DNA from: an uncultured Lachnospiraceae bacterium
GTDB taxonomy: Bacteria > Bacillota > Clostridia > Lachnospirales > Lachnospiraceae
Length of the DNA stretch: 46,865 nt
Direction: 5' to 3'
Assembly (NCBI GenBank): GCA_946546945.1
Contig: CAMNOU010000018.1
Location: 1-46,865 of the forward strand
The position numbers and the translations under genes are program-made. This document shows positions 24,637-32,871 of this stretch, piece after piece (positions within the stretch are counted from its first letter, which is position 1; each line of letters opens with the position of its first letter). The notes under the pieces are model-generated. The model saw nothing but the letters and a program-made list of their open reading frames with translations. It did not search any database and was not told the DNA's origin.

Positions 24637-26382
24637 ATGACTTCGATCAAATTTAATGGAAAAGATTATTCGGTAAGCAAGGGAATCACTATTCTGGCTG
24701 CTTCTTTCGAGACCCAAAAGCTGGCACAGGAGCCGATGCAGATAAGAATACCTACGCTCTATTATTTAAAAGGGATCCAGGACGTGGATGAAAGCGGCGT
24801 CTGCGTTGTAGAGGTGAATGGAGAGCTTGTAAATGCATCCACGACAAGAGTAAAAGAAGGCATGGATATTCTGACAAAGTCGGAAAAAGTGGTTGCTGCA
24901 AGAAAAGAAGCTTTGGCAAAGATTCTTGCACAGCATAACAAAGCCTGTCTTTACTGTATGCGTTCCACTTCCTGTGAATTGCAGGATCTGCTGCATGAAT
25001 ATGAGTTTACAGAAGAACCAACTCTTCCGATGAAAGATATTGAAGAATTAGATCTTTCTTCCAGGGTTCTGGTTCGAGATAATAATAAATGTATCAAATG
25101 TAAAAGATGCATCAATGTATGTGCAAAAATGCAGGCTGTTTCAGCAATCGCCGCAACAGGTGAAGGTCTGGATACGGTCATTGCTCCGGCTTCCCCGAAG
25201 GGTCTTGCCGCAGCAAGCTGCGTAAACTGCGGTCAGTGTGTTGCAGTCTGCCCGGTTGGAGCACTGACGGAAAAAGATCAGACGGAAGAAGTAAAAGCGG
25301 CTCTTGCCGATCCGGAAAAATATGTGGTTGTTCAGGTGGCGCCGGCTGTCCGTGCCGCATTAGGTGAAGATTTTGAGTTCCCGATCGGTGTGGATGTGGA
25401 AGGCAGGATTGCTGATGCTTTAAAACAGCTTGGATTTGACAAGGTGTTTGATACAAAATTCGGCGCGGATCTGACCATTATGGAGGAAGCAAATGAGTTA
25501 ATTGACCGGATGAAGAATGAAGGGGTCCTTCCGTTGATCACTTCGTGCTGCCCGGGTTGGATCAAATATGCGGAGCATTTCTATCCCGATATGCTGGATC
25601 ATATTTCTTCCTGTAAGTCACCCCACCAGATGCAGGGGGCAGTGGTAAAGAGCTATTTTGCTGAAAAATGCGGTATTCCGAAAGAAAAAATCGTAACAGT
25701 AAGTGTTATGCCCTGTACGGCGAAAAAATTTGAGCATTTAAGGAATGATGAAAACGGTGCAGGGGTACCGGATGTAGATATCGTTATTACTACCAATGAA
25801 CTGGCAAAAATGATCCGTGAGGCGGAAATCCAGTTCGAAGCAATGAATCCGAAAACGTTGTTTGATGATCCTCTCGGCGAGGGCTCCGGTGCAGGCGTCA
25901 TCTTTGGGGCAACCGGCGGTGTAATGGAGGCGGCGTTGAGAACAGCTGTTGAAACGTTGACAGGAAAATCTATGGATAATCTTGATTTTACAGATGTCAG
26001 AGGCATGAATGGAATCAAAGAAGCTTCCTATGATGTGAACGGGACAACCCTTAAAGTGGCTGCATGCTCAGGTCTGGCCAATGCAAATGCTCTCCTCACC
26101 CGCATAAAAAACGGTGAAGCAGACTATCAGTTTGTTGAGATCATGGCATGCCCCGGCGGATGTGTAAATGGCGGAGGGCAGCCTCATCAGAATGGTTTTA
26201 CCCGTGCGCTGGTCAACGTTCCTGGATTACGTGCAGAGGCACTGTATGATAATGATAAGAATAGCAAGAACAGACGGTCTCATGATAATCATTCCGTAAA
26301 GAAATTATATGAGGAATTCCTGACTGAGCCTGGAAGCGCAAAAGCACATGAACTTCTGCATACTACTTATGTTATAAGGTAA
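24637..26382 (+). CDS. [FeFe]-hydrogenase (HydA-type), copy 1
   Basis: A 581-residue hydrogenase with all three H-cluster motifs: TSCCPGW (about 302-308), MPCTAKKFE (about 358-366) and MACPGGCVNGGGQP (about 503-516). The accessory clusters include the His-ligated [4Fe-4S] site (H-x3-C-x2-C-x5-C, near residue 104) and two [4Fe-4S] clusters (CIKCKRCINVC and CVNCGQCVAVCP). The N-terminal [2Fe-2S]-like domain retains its shape but, against Clostridium pasteurianum CpI, three of four ligand cysteines are replaced (LYY, ESGVC, NAS). It should evolve or use H2 in the cytoplasm, wired to the FAD/ferredoxin pair ahead. Maturases are not in the window. Confidence 0.92.
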   Translation: MTSIKFNGKDYSVSKGITILAASFETQKLAQEPMQIRIPTLYYLKGIQDVDESGVCVVEVNGELVNASTTRVKEGMDILTKSEKVVAARKEALAKILAQHNKACLYCMRSTSCELQDLLHEYEFTEEPTLPMKDIEELDLSSRVLVRDNNKCIKCKRCINVCAKMQAVSAIAATGEGLDTVIAPASPKGLAAASCVNCGQCVAVCPVGALTEKDQTEEVKAALADPEKYVVVQVAPAVRAALGEDFEFPIGVDVEGRIADALKQLGFDKVFDTKFGADLTIMEEANELIDRMKNEGVLPLITSCCPGWIKYAEHFYPDMLDHISSCKSPHQMQGAVVKSYFAEKCGIPKEKIVTVSVMPCTAKKFEHLRNDENGAGVPDVDIVITTNELAKMIREAEIQFEAMNPKTLFDDPLGEGSGAGVIFGATGGVMEAALRTAVETLTGKSMDNLDFTDVRGMNGIKEASYDVNGTTLKVAACSGLANANALLTRIKNGEADYQFVEIMACPGGCVNGGGQPHQNGFTRALVNVPGLRAEALYDNDKNSKNRRSHDNHSVKKLYEEFLTEPGSAKAHELLHTTYVIR

Positions 26383-26390
26383 AAAGATTT

Positions 26391-26425
26391 TACCGCCAGT
26401 CGAGCAATCGGCTGGCGGTATTCTT
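26391..26425. terminator. Bidirectional terminator between convergent genes
   Basis: TACCGCCAGTCG (26391-26402) pairs with CGGCTGGCGGTA (26409-26420) with one G-T pair; A/T-rich runs lie on both sides. It ends both the hydrogenase operon and the PucR-2 gene. Confidence 0.85.
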
Positions 26426-27959
26426 ATTTATTCATTTCATAAGAAAGAATCAGATAAAGCCTTTCTTTATAATCTTCAAAATCCTCTCCGATCAGGGAAT
26501 TGATCTTTTTGAACCGGTAGACCAGTGAGGTCCGGTGCATGTCCATCGCTTCCGATGCCGCTGCAAGATTCCGTTCATGAACCAGATACATATAGAGTGT
26601 ATAGGCGAGTTCGGATTTGTGTGCTTTGTCATAATCCAGCAGAAACTTCATTTTTGGATGACAAAAAGTTTCAGCGGACTCTTTCTGCATAAATATATTG
26701 GAGATATGCTCCAGATAAAAATCAGAATACAAATAGCAGCCCGGTTCTGTATCCGAAGCTGTGCCCAGTTCGATGGCGCGCAGGGCCTGGTGATAGTATT
26801 CCCGGAAATCCATGATATTCTGGAAGCAGTTGCTTAAGCCGGCGAACAGGCCGTTGTCATTACATACCTTTTGTGCCGCTTCCAGATATTCTTTGGAGAT
26901 GAGCTGCTTTTCCTGAATGCTGATGATGACGATGATCTGGCCGTTATAGATCAGGGTCTTGGAATACGGAAAGCGGCTTTCCAGAATATTGCGGATATGG
27001 GTTGTGTTGATCGTGAATGCGCTGCGGGCAGTTTCCACGACCAGACAGTACATGTTGCCGGAGAATTCACTGGCGGTGAACTTCATCTGGCCGGCGTTCT
27101 TCTGATCTGCCGCGATCTTGCCGTCGAGCAGGTCGCGCAGAAAATACTCATAGTTGAATCCCTTGGAGCTGCGGATGAAGGAATCCTTCTTCATCTGCTG
27201 GTCGATGAACTTCTTTAAGATCAGCATAAATTCCGTGTCGATCGGCTCGAAGGGCTTGCTGATCGCGGATACAACGATGTGCCCGAGATTCTTTTTCGTA
27301 TTGATGGAGCAGTACATCTGCTCATAGCCCAGCTCTTCATTAAAAGCTTTTATGGGAAGATCGCTCTTTAAGATCTTGCTGTGAATGTTATTCTGGCGGT
27401 TTGCCATCTTAAAATCTTCTGCAGAAAATTTCTTATTCTGAACAACCTGATCCTGGATGTTCAGTTCTTTCACCGCTTCCCAGGTGGCTGCGATCAGGTT
27501 GTAGTTCGTGTCGAACACAAATACCGGATTCATGAAAATATGATAAGAATACTCGACAGCAGACTGCAGGCTGTCCTCGAAGGCGAGGAACTCCAGCAGG
27601 GTCTGACCGTACATGCCGACTCCGCACTGAGTGTTGAAGTACTGCTGAAGCATGATCATGATCTGTTCCTCGGAATCGTGTTCCACCAGGAGCAGGCTTG
27701 CGTGATCCGGCGTCTGTTCCGCGATTCGCTCCATATCGGTGCCGTGCGGGACAATGCACAGGATATGCATATGTTCTTTCACCGGATCCGCATCGAATTC
27801 ATCCCCGAAGCGGCACAGATAGAGCACATGAGAAGAGTAGGGGCGGGGAGCGTTTGCCAGCGTTGTCCATCCGGTCAGGCAGTGTATGCCGTCCGAGTTA
27901 GTCAGCATAGTAGGATAGTCTGAGAAGAGACGCTGAATATTTTTTAATCCGATATACAT
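26424..27959 (-). CDS. PucR/CdaR-family regulator 2
   Basis: A 511-residue regulator closely related to PucR-1. The C-terminal HTH region reads LAYTLYMYLVHERNLAAASE followed by HRTSLVYRFKKI, and the sensor core has the shared motif FNYEYFLRDLLDGKI. ATG 27959 follows GGAGGAG. It is divergent from the thiolase/DUF35-ACP operon; the 185-bp gap holds a perfect inverted repeat (28028-28045) suited to a dimeric regulator. It may control that operon, the convergent hydrogenase operon, or both (inference). Such PucR proteins usually sense a small catabolite of the pathway they control. Confidence 0.9.
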   Translation of the reverse strand: MYIGLKNIQRLFSDYPTMLTNSDGIHCLTGWTTLANAPRPYSSHVLYLCRFGDEFDADPVKEHMHILCIVPHGTDMERIAEQTPDHASLLLVEHDSEEQIMIMLQQYFNTQCGVGMYGQTLLEFLAFEDSLQSAVEYSYHIFMNPVFVFDTNYNLIAATWEAVKELNIQDQVVQNKKFSAEDFKMANRQNNIHSKILKSDLPIKAFNEELGYEQMYCSINTKKNLGHIVVSAISKPFEPIDTEFMLILKKFIDQQMKKDSFIRSSKGFNYEYFLRDLLDGKIAADQKNAGQMKFTASEFSGNMYCLVVETARSAFTINTTHIRNILESRFPYSKTLIYNGQIIVIISIQEKQLISKEYLEAAQKVCNDNGLFAGLSNCFQNIMDFREYYHQALRAIELGTASDTEPGCYLYSDFYLEHISNIFMQKESAETFCHPKMKFLLDYDKAHKSELAYTLYMYLVHERNLAAASEAMDMHRTSLVYRFKKINSLIGEDFEDYKERLYLILSYEMNK

Positions 27960-28027
27960 ATAGGACTCCTCCGAAGTATGTTCTGAATATCATTATTATA
28001 CCGAATCCTGCCGGGAAAATCCATAGA

Positions 28028-28105
28028 TTCTACACAGATGTAGAAAATGGATGTAGTTTTTCAGTGACATCGTATCAACATCACAGGAAAAGAATCCTAT
28101 ATAAT
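28028..28105 (+). promoter_or_regulatory. Promoter A: TTCTACA-N4-TGTAGAA operator and -10 box of the thiolase operon
   Basis: Perfect inverted repeat at 28028-28045 (7-4-7) and consensus TATAAT at 28100-28105. Exactly 54 bases separate them. No good -35 box is visible, which suggests an activator. The same geometry recurs before 34542, 39072, 42311 and 46033. Confidence 0.7.
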
Positions 28106-28144
28106 AACCACAGTAGAACAAATCAATAAGCAGGAGGAGAAAAC

Positions 28145-29443
28145 ATGAGCTATAACGATAATATTCCGAAATTGAAACCGTACAGCAGAAGCGTGTCCAT
28201 CATCGGCGTGGGCGCAACCCCCTTTGTCCGTGTCCTTGACGATCCGACCGTGGACGGCATGAATGAGGCGGAACTGTTTGCGTATGCAGCGCGTGACGCG
28301 ATGAAGGACGCCGGCGTAGACGGAAGCGATGTGGATTTTTATGTACATGGTCAGGCCGGACCCGGATGGACCAGCAACTTTGCGACACCGAACATGCACG
28401 TAGCGAACTGGATCGGTATGAAGGGCAAGGGATCCTTCCATCACAGTGAGGCATGCGCGACCGGATATGTTGCGCTGGAGACCGCGGTAGCTATGGTGGC
28501 GGCCGGACAGTATGATATGGTTTTGAGCGGATGTATCGAGATGCCTTACTCCATCGCTCATCCGACCCGCAACCTGATCAAGAGACGTTTCGGTACGGAC
28601 GCAATGTTCCATGAGGTGCTCTGCTCCACACTGCCGAGAGACTACACTCTTTTCACCAGAGGCGCTCTGCCGTTCAACTCGGAGTCCTGGCTGGACTATT
28701 ACGTAAAGGAAAACAATATCAGCGATGAGGATGTAGACGCATTCATGACACAGCTCTCCATCAACTGCCGCCGTGCTGCAGTACTTAATCCGCTGAGCAC
28801 TATTACACATAAGACCTATGATGAGCTCGCGGCAGAGAATGGCATGGATTCCGCTTATGAATACCTCCATTCCAAATTCAATCCGCTTATCGGAAAATAC
28901 ATGCGCGGCGCTCATTTCGAGCAGAGAACGGACGGTGCGGCTGCAGTGATCGTATGCCCGACTGAGATGGCGTATAAGTACACCGATCATCCGATCGAGA
29001 TCCTCGGCGTAGGACACTCCTGTCTGGAGAACTCGAATCCGAGACTGGAGATGATCGCGACACAGAACGCATACAACCAGATGAAAGAACTGACCGGCCT
29101 GACCGGAAAAGATATGGATCTGTTCCTGGCGAACGATTTCTACAACCAGTCTGAGATGCTGGCAGCTGAGATCTGTGAGTACCTGCCGAAGGGCGAGGGC
29201 TGGCAGTATGTCAAAGAAGGACGGATCGCTTTCGACGGAGACCGTCCGGTCAACTCCAACGGCGGACGCTGCCACTATGGACATGCAGCCGGAGCGAGCG
29301 GCCTCCATGACCTGTATGAAGCGGTTCATCAGATGCGCGGAGACGCAGGCGCGACTCAGGTAAAACACGAAGTAAAACATGCCATGCTCAGAGGCTTCGG
29401 CGGCGCTCAGAACCTGCTGAACATCATGTTGGAGAAGAAGTAG
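28145..29443 (+). CDS. Thiolase-family acyltransferase, PhlC/SCP2-like
   Basis: A 432-residue thiolase-fold protein of the non-decarboxylating SCP-x type. The nucleophile Cys104 lies in SEACATGYVALETA, and the His motif GGRCHYGHAAGASGLHD lies near 378-394. The second catalytic Cys of degradative thiolases is absent, as in PhlC. In Pseudomonas, PhlACB moves acetyl groups onto and off a phloroglucinol ring; PhlC is thiolase-like and PhlB is a DUF35 protein. Here the next gene, 11 bp on, encodes a DUF35 protein, matching the PhlC-PhlB pair; no PhlA (KAS III-like) gene is in the window. Likely a C-acyltransferase or retro-Claisen enzyme (inference). ATG follows AGGAGGAG. Confidence 0.85.
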   Translation: MSYNDNIPKLKPYSRSVSIIGVGATPFVRVLDDPTVDGMNEAELFAYAARDAMKDAGVDGSDVDFYVHGQAGPGWTSNFATPNMHVANWIGMKGKGSFHHSEACATGYVALETAVAMVAAGQYDMVLSGCIEMPYSIAHPTRNLIKRRFGTDAMFHEVLCSTLPRDYTLFTRGALPFNSESWLDYYVKENNISDEDVDAFMTQLSINCRRAAVLNPLSTITHKTYDELAAENGMDSAYEYLHSKFNPLIGKYMRGAHFEQRTDGAAAVIVCPTEMAYKYTDHPIEILGVGHSCLENSNPRLEMIATQNAYNQMKELTGLTGKDMDLFLANDFYNQSEMLAAEICEYLPKGEGWQYVKEGRIAFDGDRPVNSNGGRCHYGHAAGASGLHDLYEAVHQMRGDAGATQVKHEVKHAMLRGFGGAQNLLNIMLEKK

Positions 29444-29454
29444 GAGAGGGGGAA

Positions 29455-30531
29455 ATGAAGACAATGACCAAATATGATTTAGAGCCGATTACAAAAACAT
29501 TTTACGATGCGTTAGAAGAGGGAAACATCCTCGGAAGAAAATGTACCAGATGCGGACACATCGAGTTTCCGCCTTACCTTTGCTGCAATGCCTGCGGCTG
29601 TCTCGATACCGAGTGGGTGGATCTCACCAACATGCGCGGCGTAGTAAAGCAGGCGCTGCCCACCAGAGGCGCGTTCGGCGATCCGGATTTCAAGAATGCG
29701 CATGGAGACTACTTTGCAGTAGAAGTACAGATTCCCGGTGCGGATCCCGTCGGAACCAGCCTGCTTCATGTAGACTACGACAAATACGCAGAATTTGACA
29801 AGGCCTTAAGTGAGCGTGAAATGATCGTAAAACCCCTGATCATTCAGGATGAGGATACGAAGGTAGTCGTATGGGAGCTTGAGGGAGAGAGCGAATTCAA
29901 GAAGATTCCCGAGATCAAAGCTCCGGCTCCCGCAGGAGAAAAAAAGGATGAAGTGAAACCTGCCGCAAAAGCAGTGGACGTGGCTTCTGATGCAACTGCA
30001 AAGGCAGTCATTGAGGCAGCAGCAGATGCATACGGCGTAGACGCGTCCGAGATCTCACTGTCAACTGATATTCGTGAGGATCTGTCGAACGAATCGATGA
30101 AGATGATCGTCATGATTTCTACGATTGAAGAGGTGACGGATGTTACGATCGAGATCCAGGAGGCAAGCGCATTAAATACCATTGCGGATTTTGTGAATGT
30201 TGTAAAGGAAAGGCTGGGTGAAGAGACCGTGGATGCGTCAGCACCTGCTGTATCCGCAGCGGATACAGCAGCAGCTTCTGCTCCGTCCGATGATGCTCTG
30301 GATGATGTCGCGAAGACTGTTATCGCATGTGCGGCAGACGCATACGGCGTAGATGAATCCGAGATCACACTTTCGACGGATATTCGCGAGGATCTGTCCA
30401 ATGAATCCATGAAAATGATTGTTATGATTTCTTCGATCGAGGAAGAGACCGATGTAACAATCGAGATTCAGGAAGCCAGCGCGCTGAATACGATCGCAGA
30501 TTTCGCAGCGAAAGTCCGAGAAAGAATGTAA
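29455..30531 (+). CDS. DUF35 zinc-ribbon/OB protein fused to tandem acyl-carrier domains
   Basis: A 358-residue fusion. Residues 1-155 are a PhlB-like DUF35 domain: zinc ribbon Cys30/Cys33 and Cys44/Cys47, then an OB-fold. An Ala/Pro/Lys linker leads to two acyl-carrier-like domains (about 181-255 and 283-357) that are about 84% identical. Each has the phosphopantetheine-type serine in DLSNESMKM: Ser214 and Ser318, where ESM replaces the usual DSL. DUF35 proteins hold thiolase partners and bind acyl-CoA; carrier domains would instead hold a covalently bound acyl group. The upstream thiolase would transfer acyl units to or from these arms (inference). I know of no standard family with this architecture. 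No phosphopantetheinyl transferase is in the window. Confidence 0.85.
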   Translation: MKTMTKYDLEPITKTFYDALEEGNILGRKCTRCGHIEFPPYLCCNACGCLDTEWVDLTNMRGVVKQALPTRGAFGDPDFKNAHGDYFAVEVQIPGADPVGTSLLHVDYDKYAEFDKALSEREMIVKPLIIQDEDTKVVVWELEGESEFKKIPEIKAPAPAGEKKDEVKPAAKAVDVASDATAKAVIEAAADAYGVDASEISLSTDIREDLSNESMKMIVMISTIEEVTDVTIEIQEASALNTIADFVNVVKERLGEETVDASAPAVSAADTAAASAPSDDALDDVAKTVIACAADAYGVDESEITLSTDIREDLSNESMKMIVMISSIEEETDVTIEIQEASALNTIADFAAKVRERM

Positions 30532-30546
30532 CCATGTAAATTCCGA

Positions 30547-30600
30547 TGTCCCCCCTTTTGGAAGAAAAATGCTGAAAGTCCTTTCAGAAGGGGGGATATT
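30547..30600 (+). terminator. Hairpin terminator after the DUF35-ACP gene
   Basis: CCCCCCTT (30550-30557) pairs with AAGGGGGG (30588-30595), enclosing an inner CTGAAAG/CTTTCAG stem (about 30572-30587). AT-rich sequence follows. A second 9-bp hairpin (CAAGTCTCG/CGAGACTTG) lies at 30611-30632. Confidence 0.65.
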
Positions 30601-30637
30601 TTATAAAATTCAAGTCTCGCGAGCGAGACTTGAACTC

Positions 30638-30661
30638 AGTGGGGGTCTCTCACACTGAGAT
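30638..30661 (-). repeat. 24-nt dispersed repeat, copy 2 (leader of the thioesterase gene)
   Basis: Reverse complement of 991-1014, identical over 24 bases. Here it is noncoding and forms part of a hairpin (CTCAGTG 30635-30641, CACTGAG 30653-30659) just before the AAAGGAGG site of the thioesterase gene. Confidence 0.7.
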
Positions 30662-30676
30662 GAAAGGAGGGAAATG

Positions 30677-31432
30677 ATGTTTCCACAATATACAGAAAAC
30701 TGTCCGGACGGTGTCTTTGAGATGCATTTTACTGTGCAGAAAGAGCAGACAGATGACATGGGCAGAATCTGTCCCGGTGATCTGGCCCGCCAGATGCAGC
30801 GTCTGACAGAGGCACATTTTGACCATTATCTGGATTCCTCCATGCAGGAACTGACTGCGTCCGGGCTCAGCTGGGTCATTGCCTGGAGTGAGAATCAGAT
30901 CAAGCGTCTTCCGATGGAAGGGGAAGAAATCTGCATGCGCGTCTGGGCAGGAAAACCAAAGAGCGTAATGCATGTTCGAAAATATGCTTTCTATACAAAA
31001 CAGGGGGAGGCTCTGGTGACCACTGCCTCTTTGTTCCTTCTGATGGATCAGAAGACGCGCAAGGCTGCTGCCAGTCCGGAATTTTTCCGGAAGATCCCGG
31101 TAACCGTGCTGCCTGAGGAACCGGCTGTGCCAAAGATGACTGTAAAGTTTCCTGCCGATTATGCGAACAGTAAAAACCGTATGGTAAAACCGGAAGAGAT
31201 TGACTATAACGGACATCTGAATAATGCCTGCTATTTCGACTGGACCATGGATCTGCCGGATGAATCCTACCGGGCAACGCATATGCCGCGTTATATCTGG
31301 ATCGAGTATACAAAAGAACTGCGTGAAGGTCAGAGTGCCCAGATGAAATACGATATGTGCTGCAACATTATGTATGTGCAGGGAGAATCCGAGGGCACTT
31401 CTTCCTTCCGAATGAAGGTGGAATTTGATTGA
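30677..31432 (+). CDS. Acyl-ACP thioesterase (FatA/FatB-type double hotdog)
   Basis: A 251-residue thioesterase with two hotdog domains. The first (about 8-140) begins with the family start TVQKEQTDDMGR; the second carries DYNGHLNNACYFDW with Asn178 and His180, matching the N-x-H catalytic pair of plant and bacterial acyl-ACP thioesterases. It should release a free acid from an acyl-carrier-bound thioester. Placed 145 bp after a protein with two carrier domains, that protein is the natural donor (inference). A hairpin terminator lies between, so it may be on a separate or attenuated transcript. ATG 30677 has better spacing from AAAGGAGG than ATG 30674. Confidence 0.83.
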   Translation: MFPQYTENCPDGVFEMHFTVQKEQTDDMGRICPGDLARQMQRLTEAHFDHYLDSSMQELTASGLSWVIAWSENQIKRLPMEGEEICMRVWAGKPKSVMHVRKYAFYTKQGEALVTTASLFLLMDQKTRKAAASPEFFRKIPVTVLPEEPAVPKMTVKFPADYANSKNRMVKPEEIDYNGHLNNACYFDWTMDLPDESYRATHMPRYIWIEYTKELREGQSAQMKYDMCCNIMYVQGESEGTSSFRMKVEFD

Positions 31433-31630
31433 TATACGCTCCGCGAGTAATCAAGTACGCCTCGGGCGTACTTGCCGCGGCGCGCTTTCCACTTGCGCGC
31501 CTGCGATCCGCCGGAGGCTTCAATCTTCAGCGCAGGTATGAAACCCATGCTGAAGACGAAAATGTTAATTTGGCGCATTCCTCTCACGACTAAAGTCACG
31601 AGAATCCTGCGCTGAAGATTGAACATGATG
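31433..31630. repeat. Hairpin-rich noncoding element
   Basis: No gene is seen. CAAGTACGCC/GGCGTACTTG forms a 10-bp stem (31452-31474). An 18-bp perfect inverted repeat (31519-31536 with 31606-31623) encloses 69 bases. The stretch is more GC-rich than its surroundings at the left. It could be a miniature mobile element, a repeat unit or a structured RNA; the sequence alone does not decide. Confidence 0.5.
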
Positions 31631-31661
31631 AAAAGGGAGATCCGCCGGGGATCTCCCTTTT
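31631..31661. terminator. Bidirectional terminator between thioesterase and UroD-1
   Basis: AAAAGGGAGATCC (31631-31643) pairs perfectly with GGATCTCCCTTTT (31649-31661). The A- and T-runs allow function on both strands, fitting two convergent genes. Confidence 0.9.
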
Positions 31662-31663
31662 GA

Positions 31664-31690
31664 TGTCAGCGGGGACGGTTCTCCGTGACA
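31664..31690. repeat. REP-like palindrome copy 1 (GTGTCAGCGGGGACGGTTC family)
   Basis: TGTCAGCGGGGACGGTTCTC closing with GTGACA. It lies between the terminator and the stop codon of the minus-strand UroD-1 gene. Related copies occur at 34400, 38893, 41186, 43449/44418 and 45844. Confidence 0.7.
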
Positions 31691-31692
31691 AC

Positions 31693-32721
31693 CTACTTGA
31701 TTCGATGACTTCTTCCAAGCATGTGGGAATACTTTGCGCATTCACCGAGCAGCGGCCCAAGTGTGGCGCCGACTTCTGCAGGATTGGTCGTATTGATCAG
31801 TACGAAGCAGAACATTCCGAAAGCATCATATCTTCCATACGTATCGAAACAGTGGTGAATCCCTTCGATTCTTTCTTCAAAGGATGCATCCGGAAGAGAG
31901 ACTGCTCCTGCGGAATCCCATCCGCCGATGATGCAGAACCGGTCTCCGTATTTATCGAGAAGACCACACAGGTCATTGGTGGGCTGGGCGGACGTCCATC
32001 CGGCAGCGCCGATCTCGATCATGTCCTCCACAAAGCTTTCTGCTTTTCCGCAGGTGTGCTGGAGCGGGATCATTTCGAGTTCCCGGACAGCGTCATACAG
32101 TTTTTTGTGGTAGGGTTTGATCAGTTCTTCATACTGCTCATGTGAGATAAAGGGAGCGAGCTGTGTGCAGATATCATCGTAGTTGACGAAGACATCCGGT
32201 TTGATGTAATCCTTTACTTTTTTGGCTGTGGCAATCTTGTAGTCGGTGATTTTGTCGAAAATCTCTTTGACTTCTTCCGGCTCTTCCATCATGGCGATCA
32301 GGGCGTCTCCGAATCCCATCAGGGCAGCCAGACGTTCAAAGATACCTGTGCCGCATCCGTACTGGAGGGCGTTGACGTTCGGATCGTATCCCTGGCAGAA
32401 CTGGAATTCGCGGGCTGCGATCTGATCCCAGTCTAGGGCATTGACATCGGGGATTTTTACGATATCCCGCCATTCCAGGAAATTGTCGATATCCATGATA
32501 TGCTGTTTGGGATCCGGAACGGATGCGCCGTTGCCGGTAGGCGGGCAGATCCAGTTGACGCCGAAACCGTCGAGTCCTCCGCCAATCGGACCTTTCTCGA
32601 AGATTGGACCGGGAACGGCACCGAATCCAATGTAGGAGCAGTCCACGATTTCAACCGGAGTCCATTCGATTTCTTTGTGATTTAAAAAGTTCAGGTAATT
32701 CTGCTTGGGTGATAATGGCAT
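31693..32721 (-). CDS. UroD-like corrinoid/folate-type methyltransferase 1
   Basis: A 342-residue TIM-barrel protein of the uroporphyrinogen-decarboxylase superfamily. His222-x-Cys224 (LQHTCGK) and Cys305 (GMFCFV) match the zinc site of MtaA/MtbA-type methyltransferases, so it probably moves a methyl group rather than making coproporphyrinogen. Relatives act in anaerobic demethylation of methanol, methylamines and aryl methyl ethers. No corrinoid protein gene is adjacent. ATG 32721 follows AGGAGG. It is divergent from PucR-3, and a TTCTACA half-site (32811-32817) lies in the shared 150-bp region. Substrate unknown. Confidence 0.8.
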   Translation of the reverse strand: MPLSPKQNYLNFLNHKEIEWTPVEIVDCSYIGFGAVPGPIFEKGPIGGGLDGFGVNWICPPTGNGASVPDPKQHIMDIDNFLEWRDIVKIPDVNALDWDQIAAREFQFCQGYDPNVNALQYGCGTGIFERLAALMGFGDALIAMMEEPEEVKEIFDKITDYKIATAKKVKDYIKPDVFVNYDDICTQLAPFISHEQYEELIKPYHKKLYDAVRELEMIPLQHTCGKAESFVEDMIEIGAAGWTSAQPTNDLCGLLDKYGDRFCIIGGWDSAGAVSLPDASFEERIEGIHHCFDTYGRYDAFGMFCFVLINTTNPAEVGATLGPLLGECAKYSHMLGRSHRIK

Positions 32722-32871
32722 AAATAGTACCTCCTCATAATAGTGTTTCTGTTTTGTTCAGATTACGTCTTCAATGAGTTCATTGTAGGACATGGAAGCG
32801 GGGAAGTATATTCTACATAGAGGCTGATTTGATTTGTGCTTGTTTATACACTTTGTATAAGTGGAGGATTT

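Noticed and set aside
28097..29464. Long open frame (455 codons) on the minus strand opposite the thiolase
   Set aside because: It mirrors the thiolase gene entirely, has no ribosome site and its translation shows no family pattern; it is a codon-bias shadow.
30006..30525. Duplicated DNA segment as an assembly artefact
   Set aside because: The two carrier-domain repeats differ at many codons and are joined by a unique linker, so they are real tandem domains.
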